From a virus, in IMG/VR virus record IMGVR_UViG_3300014501_000006, positions 1-50,383 of that record: a DNA stretch of 50,383 bases, one strand, 5' to 3'. Position 1 is the stretch's first letter, and each line of letters opens with the position of its first letter. The position numbers and the translations under genes are program-made. Of this stretch, positions 29,703-38,382 are shown piece by piece. The notes beneath the pieces were generated by a model. The model saw only the letters and a program-made list of their open reading frames with translations, had not been told where the DNA came from and made no database searches.

Positions 29703-30751
29703 TGGGCGCGCTTCTAGGGTTTGCGCTCGGCACTGGACTCGGCATCGCGGGTAACACCGCGAAGCAGAAGCAGGCCAAGGAACAGCAGCACGACGAAATG
29801 ATGCTGCAAACCTACCAGCAGCACCCCGACCTTGCGACGACGGACTCAGCGCAGCAATTCCTCAAGAAGAAATACGGTGCGGACACTGCTGAGATGTTCG
29901 GAATGCTTGGCAAGCACTATTCGCAACTTAATCAACAGTTCGGTGCCGATCTGCAAAGCGGCGGTGGGACTTCCTCCCCTGCCGCCGCTTCCCCTAGCGG
30001 AACGGCCGCGCCGGCCTCGCAGGGCGATCCGATGCAGCAGCATATGGATCAGGTGAGCAGCGAGATTCAGCGTATGCAGGGGTTGCAGACGAAGTATCAG
30101 AACGATCCGAGCAAGTTGGCGATTATCAAACAGAAGCTAGAATTTCTAACCAAGCAGTCGGAGCAGTTCAGCCAACAGCAGCAGCAGTCGCAGCAGAAGT
30201 CAGAGGACCGCGCGCAACGCGACGAGTTTCATCAGGACAGCGAAAGCGACAAGGCCGCCTCTCGCGAGCAGGCCAAGGCTCTAACCGAAGCTACGCAAGC
30301 GCAGGCGAAAGCCAACGCGGACTTTCAACATCAGTTCGAGACACAGGGTCAGCAACTTAAAAAGATGACCGATGACGAAACCCGTCAAACCCATATCGCG
30401 ACGATGGCGAAAGGCATAGATGGCGAGCGCGATAAGCTGCTTCAGGATTTCGCGAAACTACCTGACGCTGCAAAGCCAGCAGCCGAAGCTCGCGTCAAAG
30501 GTTACAATTCCAGCGCAGCCATGTTCTACCAGAAACACGCTTCCGCTGGTGCGCCGACGCTCCTCAAGTTCACCGCAGGAACGCCGGGTTCGGGGTTGCG
30601 CGGGTATCCCACCGGCCAAGGTGCAGTCGCGCCGACTATCGAGGCGGTGCCGCCGTCCTACGTGTCGTATAAGGGTCAGGCGGGATGGATGGACGGCGAC
30701 AACAACTTCTACCCCGAATCGGACGCACCGACCGACACAACCAGCAAATAA
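29702..30751 (+). CDS. Coiled-coil internal virion/ejection protein
   Basis: The 349-residue product starts with a hydrophobic Gly-rich helix (ALLGFALGTGLGIAGNT) and then long Gln/Lys/Glu coiled-coil stretches (QQHMDQVSSEIQRMQGLQTK, and a Q-rich run near 30180). It ends in a beta-rich tail (SYVSYKGQAGWMDGDNNFYP). This is the pattern of DNA-ejection proteins that form a trans-envelope channel. It overlaps the next ATG (TAATG). Confidence 0.6.
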   Translation: MGALLGFALGTGLGIAGNTAKQKQAKEQQHDEMMLQTYQQHPDLATTDSAQQFLKKKYGADTAEMFGMLGKHYSQLNQQFGADLQSGGGTSSPAAASPSGTAAPASQGDPMQQHMDQVSSEIQRMQGLQTKYQNDPSKLAIIKQKLEFLTKQSEQFSQQQQQSQQKSEDRAQRDEFHQDSESDKAASREQAKALTEATQAQAKANADFQHQFETQGQQLKKMTDDETRQTHIATMAKGIDGERDKLLQDFAKLPDAAKPAAEARVKGYNSSAAMFYQKHASAGAPTLLKFTAGTPGSGLRGYPTGQGAVAPTIEAVPPSYVSYKGQAGWMDGDNNFYPESDAPTDTTSK

Positions 30752-32724
30752 TGGACAGGGCAGTCGTCAAGGTCGATCCGGCAGACGTAACGCCTTTGCG
30801 GTCTGTGACGAAGGTCGATCCGAAGGATGTGACGCCGTTAAATTCCGCCAAATCGGCTGGCACGGTGGCTGACCCTCTCGCCGTTCCGGGCGGTGCTCGC
30901 GAGCCACTCGGCAGCAAAATCAAGCGCTTCGGGCGCGCAGCCTCTCAATACGATCCCTCGAATCCTGCGAATGTCGGGCGCGTTGCCCCGCTCGCGGTAG
31001 GCGTCGGGTTGCCAATCGCGGCAGGCATCGCCACCGATGGTGCGTCCATCCCGATTCAGGCGGCTGTACAAGGTCTTGCGGGAGCGGCGTCTCCCTATGC
31101 GGAAGCAGCGACGAGCAAATTGCTCGGTGGCAATCCGGCGATGCCTTCATGGCGGGACGCGGCGAAATCGGGATTGATTAACGCTGCTTTCACGGCAGGC
31201 GGTGCGTTAATAGCCGACGCGAAAGGTGGGGCTAGTGAAGTCACGCCCGAAATGGAGCGTACCACGCCCACCATCAAAAATCTGAATCAAGCAGCACGCA
31301 ACCGCGATACCTGGAAAGCTCTTGGCCTTTCTGATGAGCAGGCCGACATGGCGGTTAAAGCGCCCGATGCCGAACAATTTTTAGCGCAATCCGTCGAGCA
31401 AGCCGACCTGACCAAAAACACTTATAGCCGCGTCATCAACAGCACCAAACGGGACTTCGAGAATCGCTATACCGATGCCTACACGGTTACAACGCCTCAC
31501 GGCGAAAGCAAAAATCTGTTAGATGCGCCGACCGATCTTGCTCCGGTCTCGCAGACAATGCAGAAGGTGTTGGAGCAGAATCAGGGCAAGCTCTCGCCCG
31601 GTCTCGAATCATGGATCAAGGAGCAGTCGGACGCCATTAGCGGCGGGAAGCTCGATCCGTTAGTCGGCAAGATGTCGTCAGAAGACATAGCCAGCCTGAC
31701 ACCAGCAGAACGGGCGCAAGCAGAGAAGTTTTTCAGCAAATTAAAGTCACCGGATTCTGTTGCCAAGAAGGCTTCCTATCGTGAAGGTGAAGCGCCTGCG
31801 TCCGCAGCGCCGGAGCAGCCGCCCAGCGCGACAGTCCAGCACATTCGTGACTTGCGAACGAAGCTGGCCCGCAAAATACCGGCACAGGCGAACGACTTTG
31901 ACCAACGCGCCGCCGCTCAAATCAAGCAGTCACTGGATAATCTTCACGATCAAACGCTGCTTGCCAACGACGCCAGTTACGAAAACCTCGGACGAATCGC
32001 GGGTGTCGATAAAGACTGGGGCGTGATGAAAGAAACAGAGCGCCTGTTCGACCCCGCACAGAAGGAAAAGCTCGCAGACGGCGTGAATGCCGCGCTCTGG
32101 GGCAAGATGGGAGCCAATCCCGACAACGCGGCCAATCTCATCCGTTACGCCAAAGCTGCGAATGAATTGAATCCCGATCTGATGCCTAAGTTGCGCGAAT
32201 CGTTTCTGAATATGGCGGCTCAAGAGGCACGCACCGGCAACACGCCAATAAATGAGATGCGGGCGCTCCAGACGCTACAGGCGAAGTGGGGAGACAAGGG
32301 CGGAACGCAGGTCGTGCTCAATGAGATGTTTGGTAAGGACTCTCCGCTTTCATCGCCGACCACGCTGGCAAAAGTCCTTGGCGCCCCGCCGATAGACCCA
32401 CAGAAACTCGGATACGTTCAGAGCATGACGCAGCGCGCCGCCAGCTACCCTTACCTGCTCAGGATGGGCGTACTGTACGGTCTGGCTGGCGGCGGTATGA
32501 TGGCGATCACGCGCGACCCCGAGAAAGCGGCCATCGCTATCGCGGGACTGGCGGGAATGCAATTGGGCGGAAAGCTGCTCGCGCGCATGGGCCGTGCGGG
32601 ACAGGAAGCTTACGTGAACTTCCGTCTGAACCCGACCGAGAGCAACTTCAAAGACTTTATGAAAGTGTCGGGAGCGATGATTGGCGCGACCGCTGAGATG
32701 CCGTCATCCAATGAAGCCCGTTGA
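30751..32724 (+). CDS. Large ejection/internal virion protein
   Basis: The 657-residue protein starts with two repeats of KVDPxDVTPL, a polar region, a hydrophobic segment (PLAVGVGLPIAAGIATDG), a long helical centre (QSVEQADLTKNTYSRV and similar) and a C-terminal hydrophobic pair (GVLYGLAGGGMMAI, IAGLAGMQLGGKLLA). Amphipathic helices together with hydrophobic segments fit a pilot protein threaded through the envelope. A start 66 bases upstream is unlikely because it lies inside the previous gene. Confidence 0.6.
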   Translation: MDRAVVKVDPADVTPLRSVTKVDPKDVTPLNSAKSAGTVADPLAVPGGAREPLGSKIKRFGRAASQYDPSNPANVGRVAPLAVGVGLPIAAGIATDGASIPIQAAVQGLAGAASPYAEAATSKLLGGNPAMPSWRDAAKSGLINAAFTAGGALIADAKGGASEVTPEMERTTPTIKNLNQAARNRDTWKALGLSDEQADMAVKAPDAEQFLAQSVEQADLTKNTYSRVINSTKRDFENRYTDAYTVTTPHGESKNLLDAPTDLAPVSQTMQKVLEQNQGKLSPGLESWIKEQSDAISGGKLDPLVGKMSSEDIASLTPAERAQAEKFFSKLKSPDSVAKKASYREGEAPASAAPEQPPSATVQHIRDLRTKLARKIPAQANDFDQRAAAQIKQSLDNLHDQTLLANDASYENLGRIAGVDKDWGVMKETERLFDPAQKEKLADGVNAALWGKMGANPDNAANLIRYAKAANELNPDLMPKLRESFLNMAAQEARTGNTPINEMRALQTLQAKWGDKGGTQVVLNEMFGKDSPLSSPTTLAKVLGAPPIDPQKLGYVQSMTQRAASYPYLLRMGVLYGLAGGGMMAITRDPEKAAIAIAGLAGMQLGGKLLARMGRAGQEAYVNFRLNPTESNFKDFMKVSGAMIGATAEMPSSNEAR

Positions 32725-34027
32725 AAAAGTAACCGCCTGCGTCGTAGATTACGGTACTTTCCTCAGCCTCGCTGAAAAGCTGGCCGAAACAGTAAAGACC
32801 TGCTACTACCACTCGCCCTTTGAAGTGGAGTATCAGGACGTTCGGAGTTGCGTGCTAGGTGAGGGCCTCGACCGCGTGAAGCGCCTCGACGACCTGCTCG
32901 ACCACATCGACGAAATCGACTTGTTCGTGTTTCCCGATATCGGCTTCGGTGCACTTCAGCGCCATCTCAAGAGCCTCGGTAAAGCCGTCTGGGGCCACGC
33001 GGGCGCGGACGAACTCGAACTCTACCGCGACCTATTTCTCGACACGCTGAAGGAAGTCGGATTGCCGACCGTCCACTCGGAGAAGATTGTAGGCCTCACG
33101 AAGCTCGCGAACTATCTCAAGAAGAACGACAACAAGTGGATCAAGGTAGATCGCTTTCGCGGCAACATGGAGACGTGGAAGCACGAGAAGTCGTGGGGGC
33201 CGACTGAGCGCACGCTCGATAGCCTCGCGGTGGTATTCGGCGGCGCGAAAGAGCACGTCACCTTTATCGTACAGGATGACATCAAATCCGACTTCGAAGT
33301 CGGGTACGACGGATGGTCTATCGACGGCAAGTTTCCGCCGTCATCGTTTCAGGGCTACGAGAAAAAGAACGAACTCTACCTCGGCTCGGTGCTCTCGGCG
33401 GACGAACTCCCCGAAGAAATCACCGCCGTCAACGATGCGCTCGCGCCGATCCTCGCCAACTACGGCTACCGCAACTGGTGGGCAACCGAGATTCGCGTCA
33501 AAGACGGCATCCCCTATTTCATCGACCCGACGCCGCGAATGCCTGGACAGACCGGCGAGCATCAGCTCGAGAGCATCACCAACTTCGCGGACATCATCTG
33601 GCAGGGCGCGAACGGCATCATCGTCAAGCCGAAGTATGCGTGGAAGTTTGCGAGCGAGGCGACGCTGCATTACGACATGAACACGAAGGATTCGGCGATC
33701 AACGATGAATGGAAATCGCTGGAAATCCCCAAGGCGGCACTGCGCTGGCTGAAGATGTATCACTACTGCAAATTCGATGGACTCTATCATTTCGTCGCTG
33801 AGGGGACCGATGAAGTGGGCGTGGTCATCGGCGGCGGCGACTCAATTCAGGACGCCATCAAAGACCTCGCGAAGCATCTGGAGATGCTGAAGGGACTGCC
33901 AGTCCACGCCGATACCGTAGGCTTCGCCAGCCTGATAGAATCAGTGAAGGAAGCCGAGGAAGCTGGCATTCCGTTTGGGGGTAAAATCCCACAGCCGGAA
34001 ATCGCCATCAGAGAGTTCAAAGAATGA
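32711..34027 (+). CDS. ATP-grasp ligase-like enzyme
   Basis: The 438-residue protein has an N-terminal nucleotide-binding-like region, a central ATP-grasp body (KWIKVDRFRGNMETWK near residue 143 with the ATP-contacting Lys; HVTFIVQDDIKSDFEVGYDG), and the metal site YFIDPTPRMPGQTGEH near residue 266. Enzymes of this fold join a carboxylate to an amine or thiol with ATP. The usual E-x-N metal motif is D-P-T here. It lies between ejection and portal genes and its stop overlaps the ATG of a 23-residue peptide. Possible roles include modifying a virion protein, a peptide or a wall component. Family is secure; substrate unknown. Confidence 0.75.
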   Translation: MKPVEKVTACVVDYGTFLSLAEKLAETVKTCYYHSPFEVEYQDVRSCVLGEGLDRVKRLDDLLDHIDEIDLFVFPDIGFGALQRHLKSLGKAVWGHAGADELELYRDLFLDTLKEVGLPTVHSEKIVGLTKLANYLKKNDNKWIKVDRFRGNMETWKHEKSWGPTERTLDSLAVVFGGAKEHVTFIVQDDIKSDFEVGYDGWSIDGKFPPSSFQGYEKKNELYLGSVLSADELPEEITAVNDALAPILANYGYRNWWATEIRVKDGIPYFIDPTPRMPGQTGEHQLESITNFADIIWQGANGIIVKPKYAWKFASEATLHYDMNTKDSAINDEWKSLEIPKAALRWLKMYHYCKFDGLYHFVAEGTDEVGVVIGGGDSIQDAIKDLAKHLEMLKGLPVHADTVGFASLIESVKEAEEAGIPFGGKIPQPEIAIREFKE

Positions 34028-34095
34028 CGCACGCAACCTGGATCATCATGTTCGGCAACGAAGATCCCGACGACGCGCTCGGGATGTACTTGTGA
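34024..34095 (+). CDS. 23-residue acidic peptide coupled to ATP-grasp gene
   Basis: ATG 34024 overlaps the ATP-grasp stop as ATGA. The peptide begins MTHATWIIMFGNEDPDDALG: a short hydrophobic patch and an acidic Asp/Glu cluster. ATP-grasp enzymes of the graspetide group crosslink Asp/Glu side chains in small peptides, which makes this tempting as a substrate, but no known core motif (such as TxKxPSD) is present. It may be only a reinitiation relay. Confidence 0.4.
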   Translation: MTHATWIIMFGNEDPDDALGMYL

Positions 34096-34136
34096 GCTAA
34101 GCGCGAATAGTGTATCGCTTGCTCAAGAGGTGAATC

Positions 34137-34313
34137 ATGCCGCGTGGCAGCAACAGCTCAATTGAACAGGAACGCATTCGCGCCGGAGAACGCTTCAATA
34201 GCTCGCGGGGCAACGGCAAGACCGACGCCGGGGCCAAGAACTATGAGAAGCCGGGTTTCGGTGGCGGGTCAATGCAGAAAAACCCCAAGAAAATGCCCGC
34301 GCCCAAGTTCTAA
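34137..34313 (+). CDS. 58-residue basic hypothetical protein
   Basis: AGAGGTGAATC precedes ATG 34137. The product is polar, Gly/Lys/Arg-rich and without hydrophobic residues (SSIEQERIRAGERFNSSRGN, then a KKMPAPKF end). It is likely disordered, possibly a small DNA-contact or packing protein, similar in style to the basic genes at 41784-42389. Confidence 0.6.
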   Translation: MPRGSNSSIEQERIRAGERFNSSRGNGKTDAGAKNYEKPGFGGGSMQKNPKKMPAPKF

Positions 34314-34322
34314 GGAGCTACC

Positions 34323-34670
34323 GTGGCCGCCGGAGTTGACGTAGTTACAAATGACAACATGTGGGTCATTACTTTCAATGGCTCAACGGCGACGCACACC
34401 CTTCCCTTCAAGCTCTGGCCCGCCGCGACCGAACTGAATCAGAACCAGCCCTTCATACCGAGTCGAATGGTTTGGAGCGTCAGCGTTGACGGTGTGGCTG
34501 GCGACACCGTGATTCTGCAATCGTTTCAGAGCCACGATTGGGTGAAGTTCATCGCGACCGGGGCGGACTTCGAGCCGCCGCAGGAATGGAAACGAGGCGG
34601 GAAAGAGCCCGGACCCATCGGCTGCAAGATAACTCAATTCGATAGAGGGGAGCTCATTGTATATCTCTAG
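34323..34670 (+). CDS. Beta-rich hypothetical structural protein
   Basis: GTG start after AAGGAGCTACC. The 115-residue product is beta-rich (NMWVITFNGSTATHTLPFKL, VWSVSVDGVAGDTVILQSFQ). Its position before the portal suggests a virion decoration or assembly role. No family recognised. Confidence 0.55.
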   Translation: MAAGVDVVTNDNMWVITFNGSTATHTLPFKLWPAATELNQNQPFIPSRMVWSVSVDGVAGDTVILQSFQSHDWVKFIATGADFEPPQEWKRGGKEPGPIGCKITQFDRGELIVYL

Positions 34671-34679
34671 CGGTCAATC

Positions 34680-35057
34680 GTGAGTGAAATTAGATGCACA
34701 TTGACCTTGGAGTTGGACGGAGTGGCGTTGCCGGATTTCCCGATGGTCCGCCGCTTCGTCGTTGCGGAAGTCGCGCAGACCTCGCAAGCATTTGTTCCCG
34801 ATAATAATTCCTCTTCGTTCCACGGCATCGCCGCCATCACATCGCCCAACGTCAACGTCGTCTATCTCGACAGCGACCAAGCCCTGAATCTCAACATCAA
34901 CCAGCTCACCGCCCTCGCGCTACAGGCTGGCGGGTTTATTCTGCTGTTTGGAGTTTCGCTTCAGCAGGGAACGCCCTCGGATGATTTGACCGTCAACAAT
35001 CCGGCCCTCACTGGTGGCGTCACCGCCACCGCAGACATCCTAACCACGGGTACTTAA
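34680..35057 (+). CDS. Beta-rich hypothetical structural protein
   Basis: GTG start 10 bases after the previous stop. The 125-residue protein has alternating hydrophobic strands (IRCTLTLELDGVALPDF, NVNVVYLDSDQALNLNI, GGFILLFGVSLQQG). It ends in a Thr/Gly region and is followed directly by the portal gene. Possibly a virion head accessory protein. Confidence 0.55.
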   Translation: MSEIRCTLTLELDGVALPDFPMVRRFVVAEVAQTSQAFVPDNNSSSFHGIAAITSPNVNVVYLDSDQALNLNINQLTALALQAGGFILLFGVSLQQGTPSDDLTVNNPALTGGVTATADILTTGT

Positions 35058-36890
35058 GTGCGGACCATCGCGATCGGTGATGGGAAGAAGCTGAAGCTGA
35101 CCGCTGACCAGCGTCTACGGCTCGGCAACTTTCTGCAATCGTCACATCGAGACGCTATCGACCAACGCTTCGGCGTCGAGAAGATGTGGGAAAGCTCGCT
35201 GCGCTCTTATCAGGGCCAATCGCCTTCCGACCCGCGCTGGAGGCCGTTCAAGGAAGCCCCGGTCATCGAAGTCACTATCGGCGCGATGTGCGTCGATGCG
35301 GTGGCAGCGCAGGCGAACGACCTCATCTTTCAATCGAAGCCTATCCTGCTCATTCGTCCGTGCGAGGAGACGTGGGAGCCTCACGCCGACGCGCTCCAAT
35401 ACCTCGTTGATCGCGAAGTTGAGAGCAAGGCGTGGAACTTCCGGCCTGCGGCGACCGAAGCGATTATCGACGTGACGAAGATGGGCAACTTCGTCCTCTA
35501 TGTGCCGTTCACCAAAACGGTACGCAAAACCGACGTTCGCAAGGTCGAGAGTTTCAGCCCCAAGATTTACTGCCTGCCCTTGGAAGATTTCGTCATCCCG
35601 ACCAACTCCACCAAGGACGTGCAGTCGTGCCAATTCGCGACGATGCTTCTGCATACGAGCAAGAAGCAGTTGAACCTGAAGGCGCGGCTGAATAACTGGA
35701 CCGTCGATGATGCAGTTGGGGCGGAGACCAACAGCCCGCTTCAACAGACGCGGCTGCGCACAGCGGGCCTCGCGGGAACATCGGGCGAGAAATATGAGCG
35801 GGTCACTATCGCCGACACGTTCTGCTACTTCGACCTCGACGACGACGGCATCGAATCCGACCTCGAAGTCATCTGGAACGTCACCTCGGGCGGCATTTTG
35901 AAGGTGATGTATAACCGCTACGACAGCCGCCCCTTTGTACTCGAAGCCTACCAGGATCAGGCGCATACGTGGGTGGGGCTCGGCGTGATGGCGATGTCGG
36001 AGCAGTTCGAGCGGATGGCGACGGAGCTTTGGAACAACCACGTCTGGAACGCGATGATCGCCAACATGAAGATTTTCAAAGGCCCCTCGCAGGCGATGCA
36101 GGAGACTGAGGAAATCTATCCAGGTAAGTTTCTAGTCGAGGACAACGGCAAGATCGAAGCGATGGAGATGGGCGAGGTGAACTCGACCGCCATCAACGCC
36201 TTTACGATGCTGATGGCGATGGTACGCGAGCGGACCGGCACGCAGTTGCTCAACCAGCCCGTCCGCAATACCTCGCGCACGCCCGCGAACACGATGGCGA
36301 TGATGTCGCAGCAGTCCAACCGCCGCTTCACACCGCAATTCGACAACATGCGGGAAGGGTTAGCGGAGGGCGCGCGACAGTGCCTCTATCGGCTACAGGA
36401 GCGCGTCAAAGACCCGAAGACCCGCAAAGAAGTGATGGACTACATCAACGAACTGATGGGCGAGGAACGTGGCGCGCTGGTACTCGAATTGTTCAAGCGA
36501 AAGCGACCTCTGATGGAAGCTATCGACGTTCAACTTGCCGCCGTCAGCGTGAGCACGAACAAAGACGCGGATCGCCAAAGTCTCACGCAACTCGCATCGC
36601 AGGTTTATCCGCTCTATTGGCAGGCTCTCCAGCAACTCGCGCCCATCATGGCGCATCCGCCGTTCCCCGGCGCGGACAAAGTGGCAAAGCAGGCTGGCGA
36701 AATGCTGAACAAGTTGATGCACAAAATTCTAAAAACCTACGATCAGCTTTCTGAAGTGGAGAAGCTGACTATCGACCTCGATGACATCACTCCGGTTATG
36801 GCGCAGTTGGGATTAGAACAGATTCCGGGACAGATGAATGGCATGATCAACGCGATGGGACAGAACGGGGGAGGCCCGCCGCAACAATGA
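35058..36890 (+). CDS. Portal protein (podovirus P22-like)
   Basis: The 610-residue protein has portal features: a wing helix region (GNFVLYVPFTKTVRKTDVRK), acidic stem (DLDDDGIESDLEVIWNVTSG), the hydrophobic shaft segment FEAQ-like (HTWVGLGVMAMSEQFERMAT), the channel helix (LWNNHVWNAMIANMKIFKGP) and a helical barrel end rich in Gln. It forms the 12-fold ring through which terminase packages DNA. GTG start. The match is to the podovirus portal group. Confidence 0.85.
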   Translation: MRTIAIGDGKKLKLTADQRLRLGNFLQSSHRDAIDQRFGVEKMWESSLRSYQGQSPSDPRWRPFKEAPVIEVTIGAMCVDAVAAQANDLIFQSKPILLIRPCEETWEPHADALQYLVDREVESKAWNFRPAATEAIIDVTKMGNFVLYVPFTKTVRKTDVRKVESFSPKIYCLPLEDFVIPTNSTKDVQSCQFATMLLHTSKKQLNLKARLNNWTVDDAVGAETNSPLQQTRLRTAGLAGTSGEKYERVTIADTFCYFDLDDDGIESDLEVIWNVTSGGILKVMYNRYDSRPFVLEAYQDQAHTWVGLGVMAMSEQFERMATELWNNHVWNAMIANMKIFKGPSQAMQETEEIYPGKFLVEDNGKIEAMEMGEVNSTAINAFTMLMAMVRERTGTQLLNQPVRNTSRTPANTMAMMSQQSNRRFTPQFDNMREGLAEGARQCLYRLQERVKDPKTRKEVMDYINELMGEERGALVLELFKRKRPLMEAIDVQLAAVSVSTNKDADRQSLTQLASQVYPLYWQALQQLAPIMAHPPFPGADKVAKQAGEMLNKLMHKILKTYDQLSEVEKLTIDLDDITPVMAQLGLEQIPGQMNGMINAMGQNGGGPPQQ

Positions 36891-37090
36891 ACATTTTAGA
36901 GCGTTCCGAGGGTGCAGTGATACGGGAAGGCGCTCAAGTTACATCTACGCCTAACGCTGATTATTTCTATTTTCGTAAAGACCACGACATCGTATGTGTG
37001 CGATTACCCAAATGCCCGCCAGAACCACGCTATACGCCGATCGAAGTAGCGGACTGCTCTATCGACAAATGGCCCGACAATGAAGGCTGA
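36887..37090 (+). CDS. 67-residue hypothetical protein
   Basis: Overlaps the portal stop (ATGA) and the next gene by 11 bases. The product has a beta stretch (ADYFYFRKDHDIVCVRLPKC) with two Cys. No family recognised. Possibly a small head accessory protein. Confidence 0.55.
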   Translation: MNILERSEGAVIREGAQVTSTPNADYFYFRKDHDIVCVRLPKCPPEPRYTPIEVADCSIDKWPDNEG

Positions 37091-37313
37091 CAAACTAATT
37101 CGCGCGTGCCAAGGTGACACAGCTATATTGACCTCAACGCTCGGCTGGATCGAAGAAGAAGAGGACAAGACCATTCGCCGCATGGTGATGGTCGAGAATC
37201 ACGTCGAAATATATCGTTTACAGGGGGAGGCACGCGCACTACGGAAACTGCGCGACAGTCTCGTTAAACTAACAAAGGTGAAGGATGACAAATCGGGAAA
37301 AATCAAAGACTGA
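37080..37313 (+). CDS. 77-residue helical hypothetical protein
   Basis: Helical with coiled-coil character (GWIEEEEDKTIRRMVMVENH, then YRLQGEARALRKLRDSLVKL). Overlaps both neighbours. May assist portal or scaffold assembly; no family recognised. Confidence 0.55.
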   Translation: MKADKLIRACQGDTAILTSTLGWIEEEEDKTIRRMVMVENHVEIYRLQGEARALRKLRDSLVKLTKVKDDKSGKIKD

Positions 37314-37467
37314 CGTTACTTTCCGTGTTGCTTGCGAGCGTGCGGGTGTGTTCCCGAGCCGCAATCAGTACATCAAGTTTAAGCACGGGCGAGGGATTGC
37401 CTTCAAAGAAGCTAAGGCGCGGCTTGACTATGTGGAGGCAAATAGTGTAGCGGTATCCGTTAAGTAA
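37285..37467 (+). CDS. 60-residue basic hypothetical protein
   Basis: Starts 29 bases inside the previous gene. The product is basic (VTFRVACERAGVFPSRNQYI, KFKHGRGIAFKEAKARL). It ends just before the terminator at 37491. No family recognised. Confidence 0.55.
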   Translation: MTNREKSKTDVTFRVACERAGVFPSRNQYIKFKHGRGIAFKEAKARLDYVEANSVAVSVK

Positions 37468-37490
37468 AAGTTCTAAGGGATTGCGCGAGG

Positions 37491-37527
37491 CGCCCATTGG
37501 TTAAATCCAGTGGGCGTTTTATTTTTT
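37491..37527 (+). terminator. Rho-independent terminator directly before the scaffold-like gene
   Basis: Bases 37491-37500 (CGCCCATTGG) pair with 37507-37516 (CCAGTGGGCG), a 10-bp stem with one G-T mismatch and a 6-base loop. A T-rich run TTTTATTTTTT follows. This is the strongest terminator-like structure in the genome. The run leads straight into the ATG at 37528, so terminator and ribosome site overlap. Confidence 0.75.
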
Positions 37528-38382
37528 ATGCCAGACGAGACCCCCGAACAGAAAGCAGCACGCGAAGCACAAGTAGCCGCCGATAAGGCGACAATCGACC
37601 GTATCACCGCTGGCGTAACAGCCGGTGTGAATGCGGCCATCCCCAAGATTACCGAATCCATCAGTGCGCGTGAGGCTGAATCGAAGCCCGCTCCACGCAC
37701 TGAGCCCGCCACTATCGTTCGCCCGACCGAAGAGGAGTTGGCGGAGGCGGTTATCAGTGGGAACAAGGCTGAGTATGCGCGGTTGCTGAAACTACAGCGC
37801 GCCGCCGACCAGCAGGACAACGCTCGCGCCATCGGTACCCTCAGCACCGCAGGCAGCGCCGCTATCGGCTCCCTCGCGCGTCAGGCCGCCGACCGACTCC
37901 CGCACTACAAACGCTTCAAAGCCGAAATCGACAAGATGGTGGACGACTACTGCGCAAGCAGCGGTGCGGTTCCCGACTACGGCATGTACGAACGCGCCCA
38001 CTCCATCGTGCGCGGCAATCACCTCGACGAACTCATCATCGAGACCGCCGAAGAGACTCTCCGCAAGGCTCGTGAGCCAGAAGAGCCGCTCATCCCTGAA
38101 GGACGGCGCGGTTCCGTCGAGACGGAGCATGAGCCTACTTCGCTGGCCGAAGCGCTGGCGGGCGATTGGAAGCGCGAGTTTCGCGTGAAACAGCGCGAGA
38201 TCGGCGGACGCTCCGACGACGAAGAGTTGCGCAAGATGGGATATGGCGACGGCCTCAAGGGCTTTCTCGCCGACCGCAAGCGCGTCGAGGCTCTGGAAGA
38301 CGAGACCAAGGGCACCTTCGGCCTCGACCGTGACTGGATCTGGACCGACAAATCTAAGGGCGACGGACATTGGGCCAACTGA
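37528..38382 (+). CDS. Scaffold-like/head assembly protein
   Basis: The 284-residue product begins MPDETPEQKAAREAQVAADK and is rich in charged helices (DKATIDRITAGVTAGVNAA, EELAEAVISGNKAEYARLLK). This is typical of scaffolding proteins placed between portal and capsid genes. The N-terminus lies right after the terminator T-run and has no Shine-Dalgarno site, so translation must be unusual; a GTG at 37510 sits inside the hairpin. Role inferred from position and composition. Confidence 0.6.
   Translation: MPDETPEQKAAREAQVAADKATIDRITAGVTAGVNAAIPKITESISAREAESKPAPRTEPATIVRPTEEELAEAVISGNKAEYARLLKLQRAADQQDNARAIGTLSTAGSAAIGSLARQAADRLPHYKRFKAEIDKMVDDYCASSGAVPDYGMYERAHSIVRGNHLDELIIETAEETLRKAREPEEPLIPEGRRGSVETEHEPTSLAEALAGDWKREFRVKQREIGGRSDDEELRKMGYGDGLKGFLADRKRVEALEDETKGTFGLDRDWIWTDKSKGDGHWAN

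Noticed and set aside
35142-36041. 299-codon minus-strand ORF across the portal gene
   Set aside because: Arg/Val/Leu-rich shadow of the portal coding frame; no ribosome site or recognisable domain.
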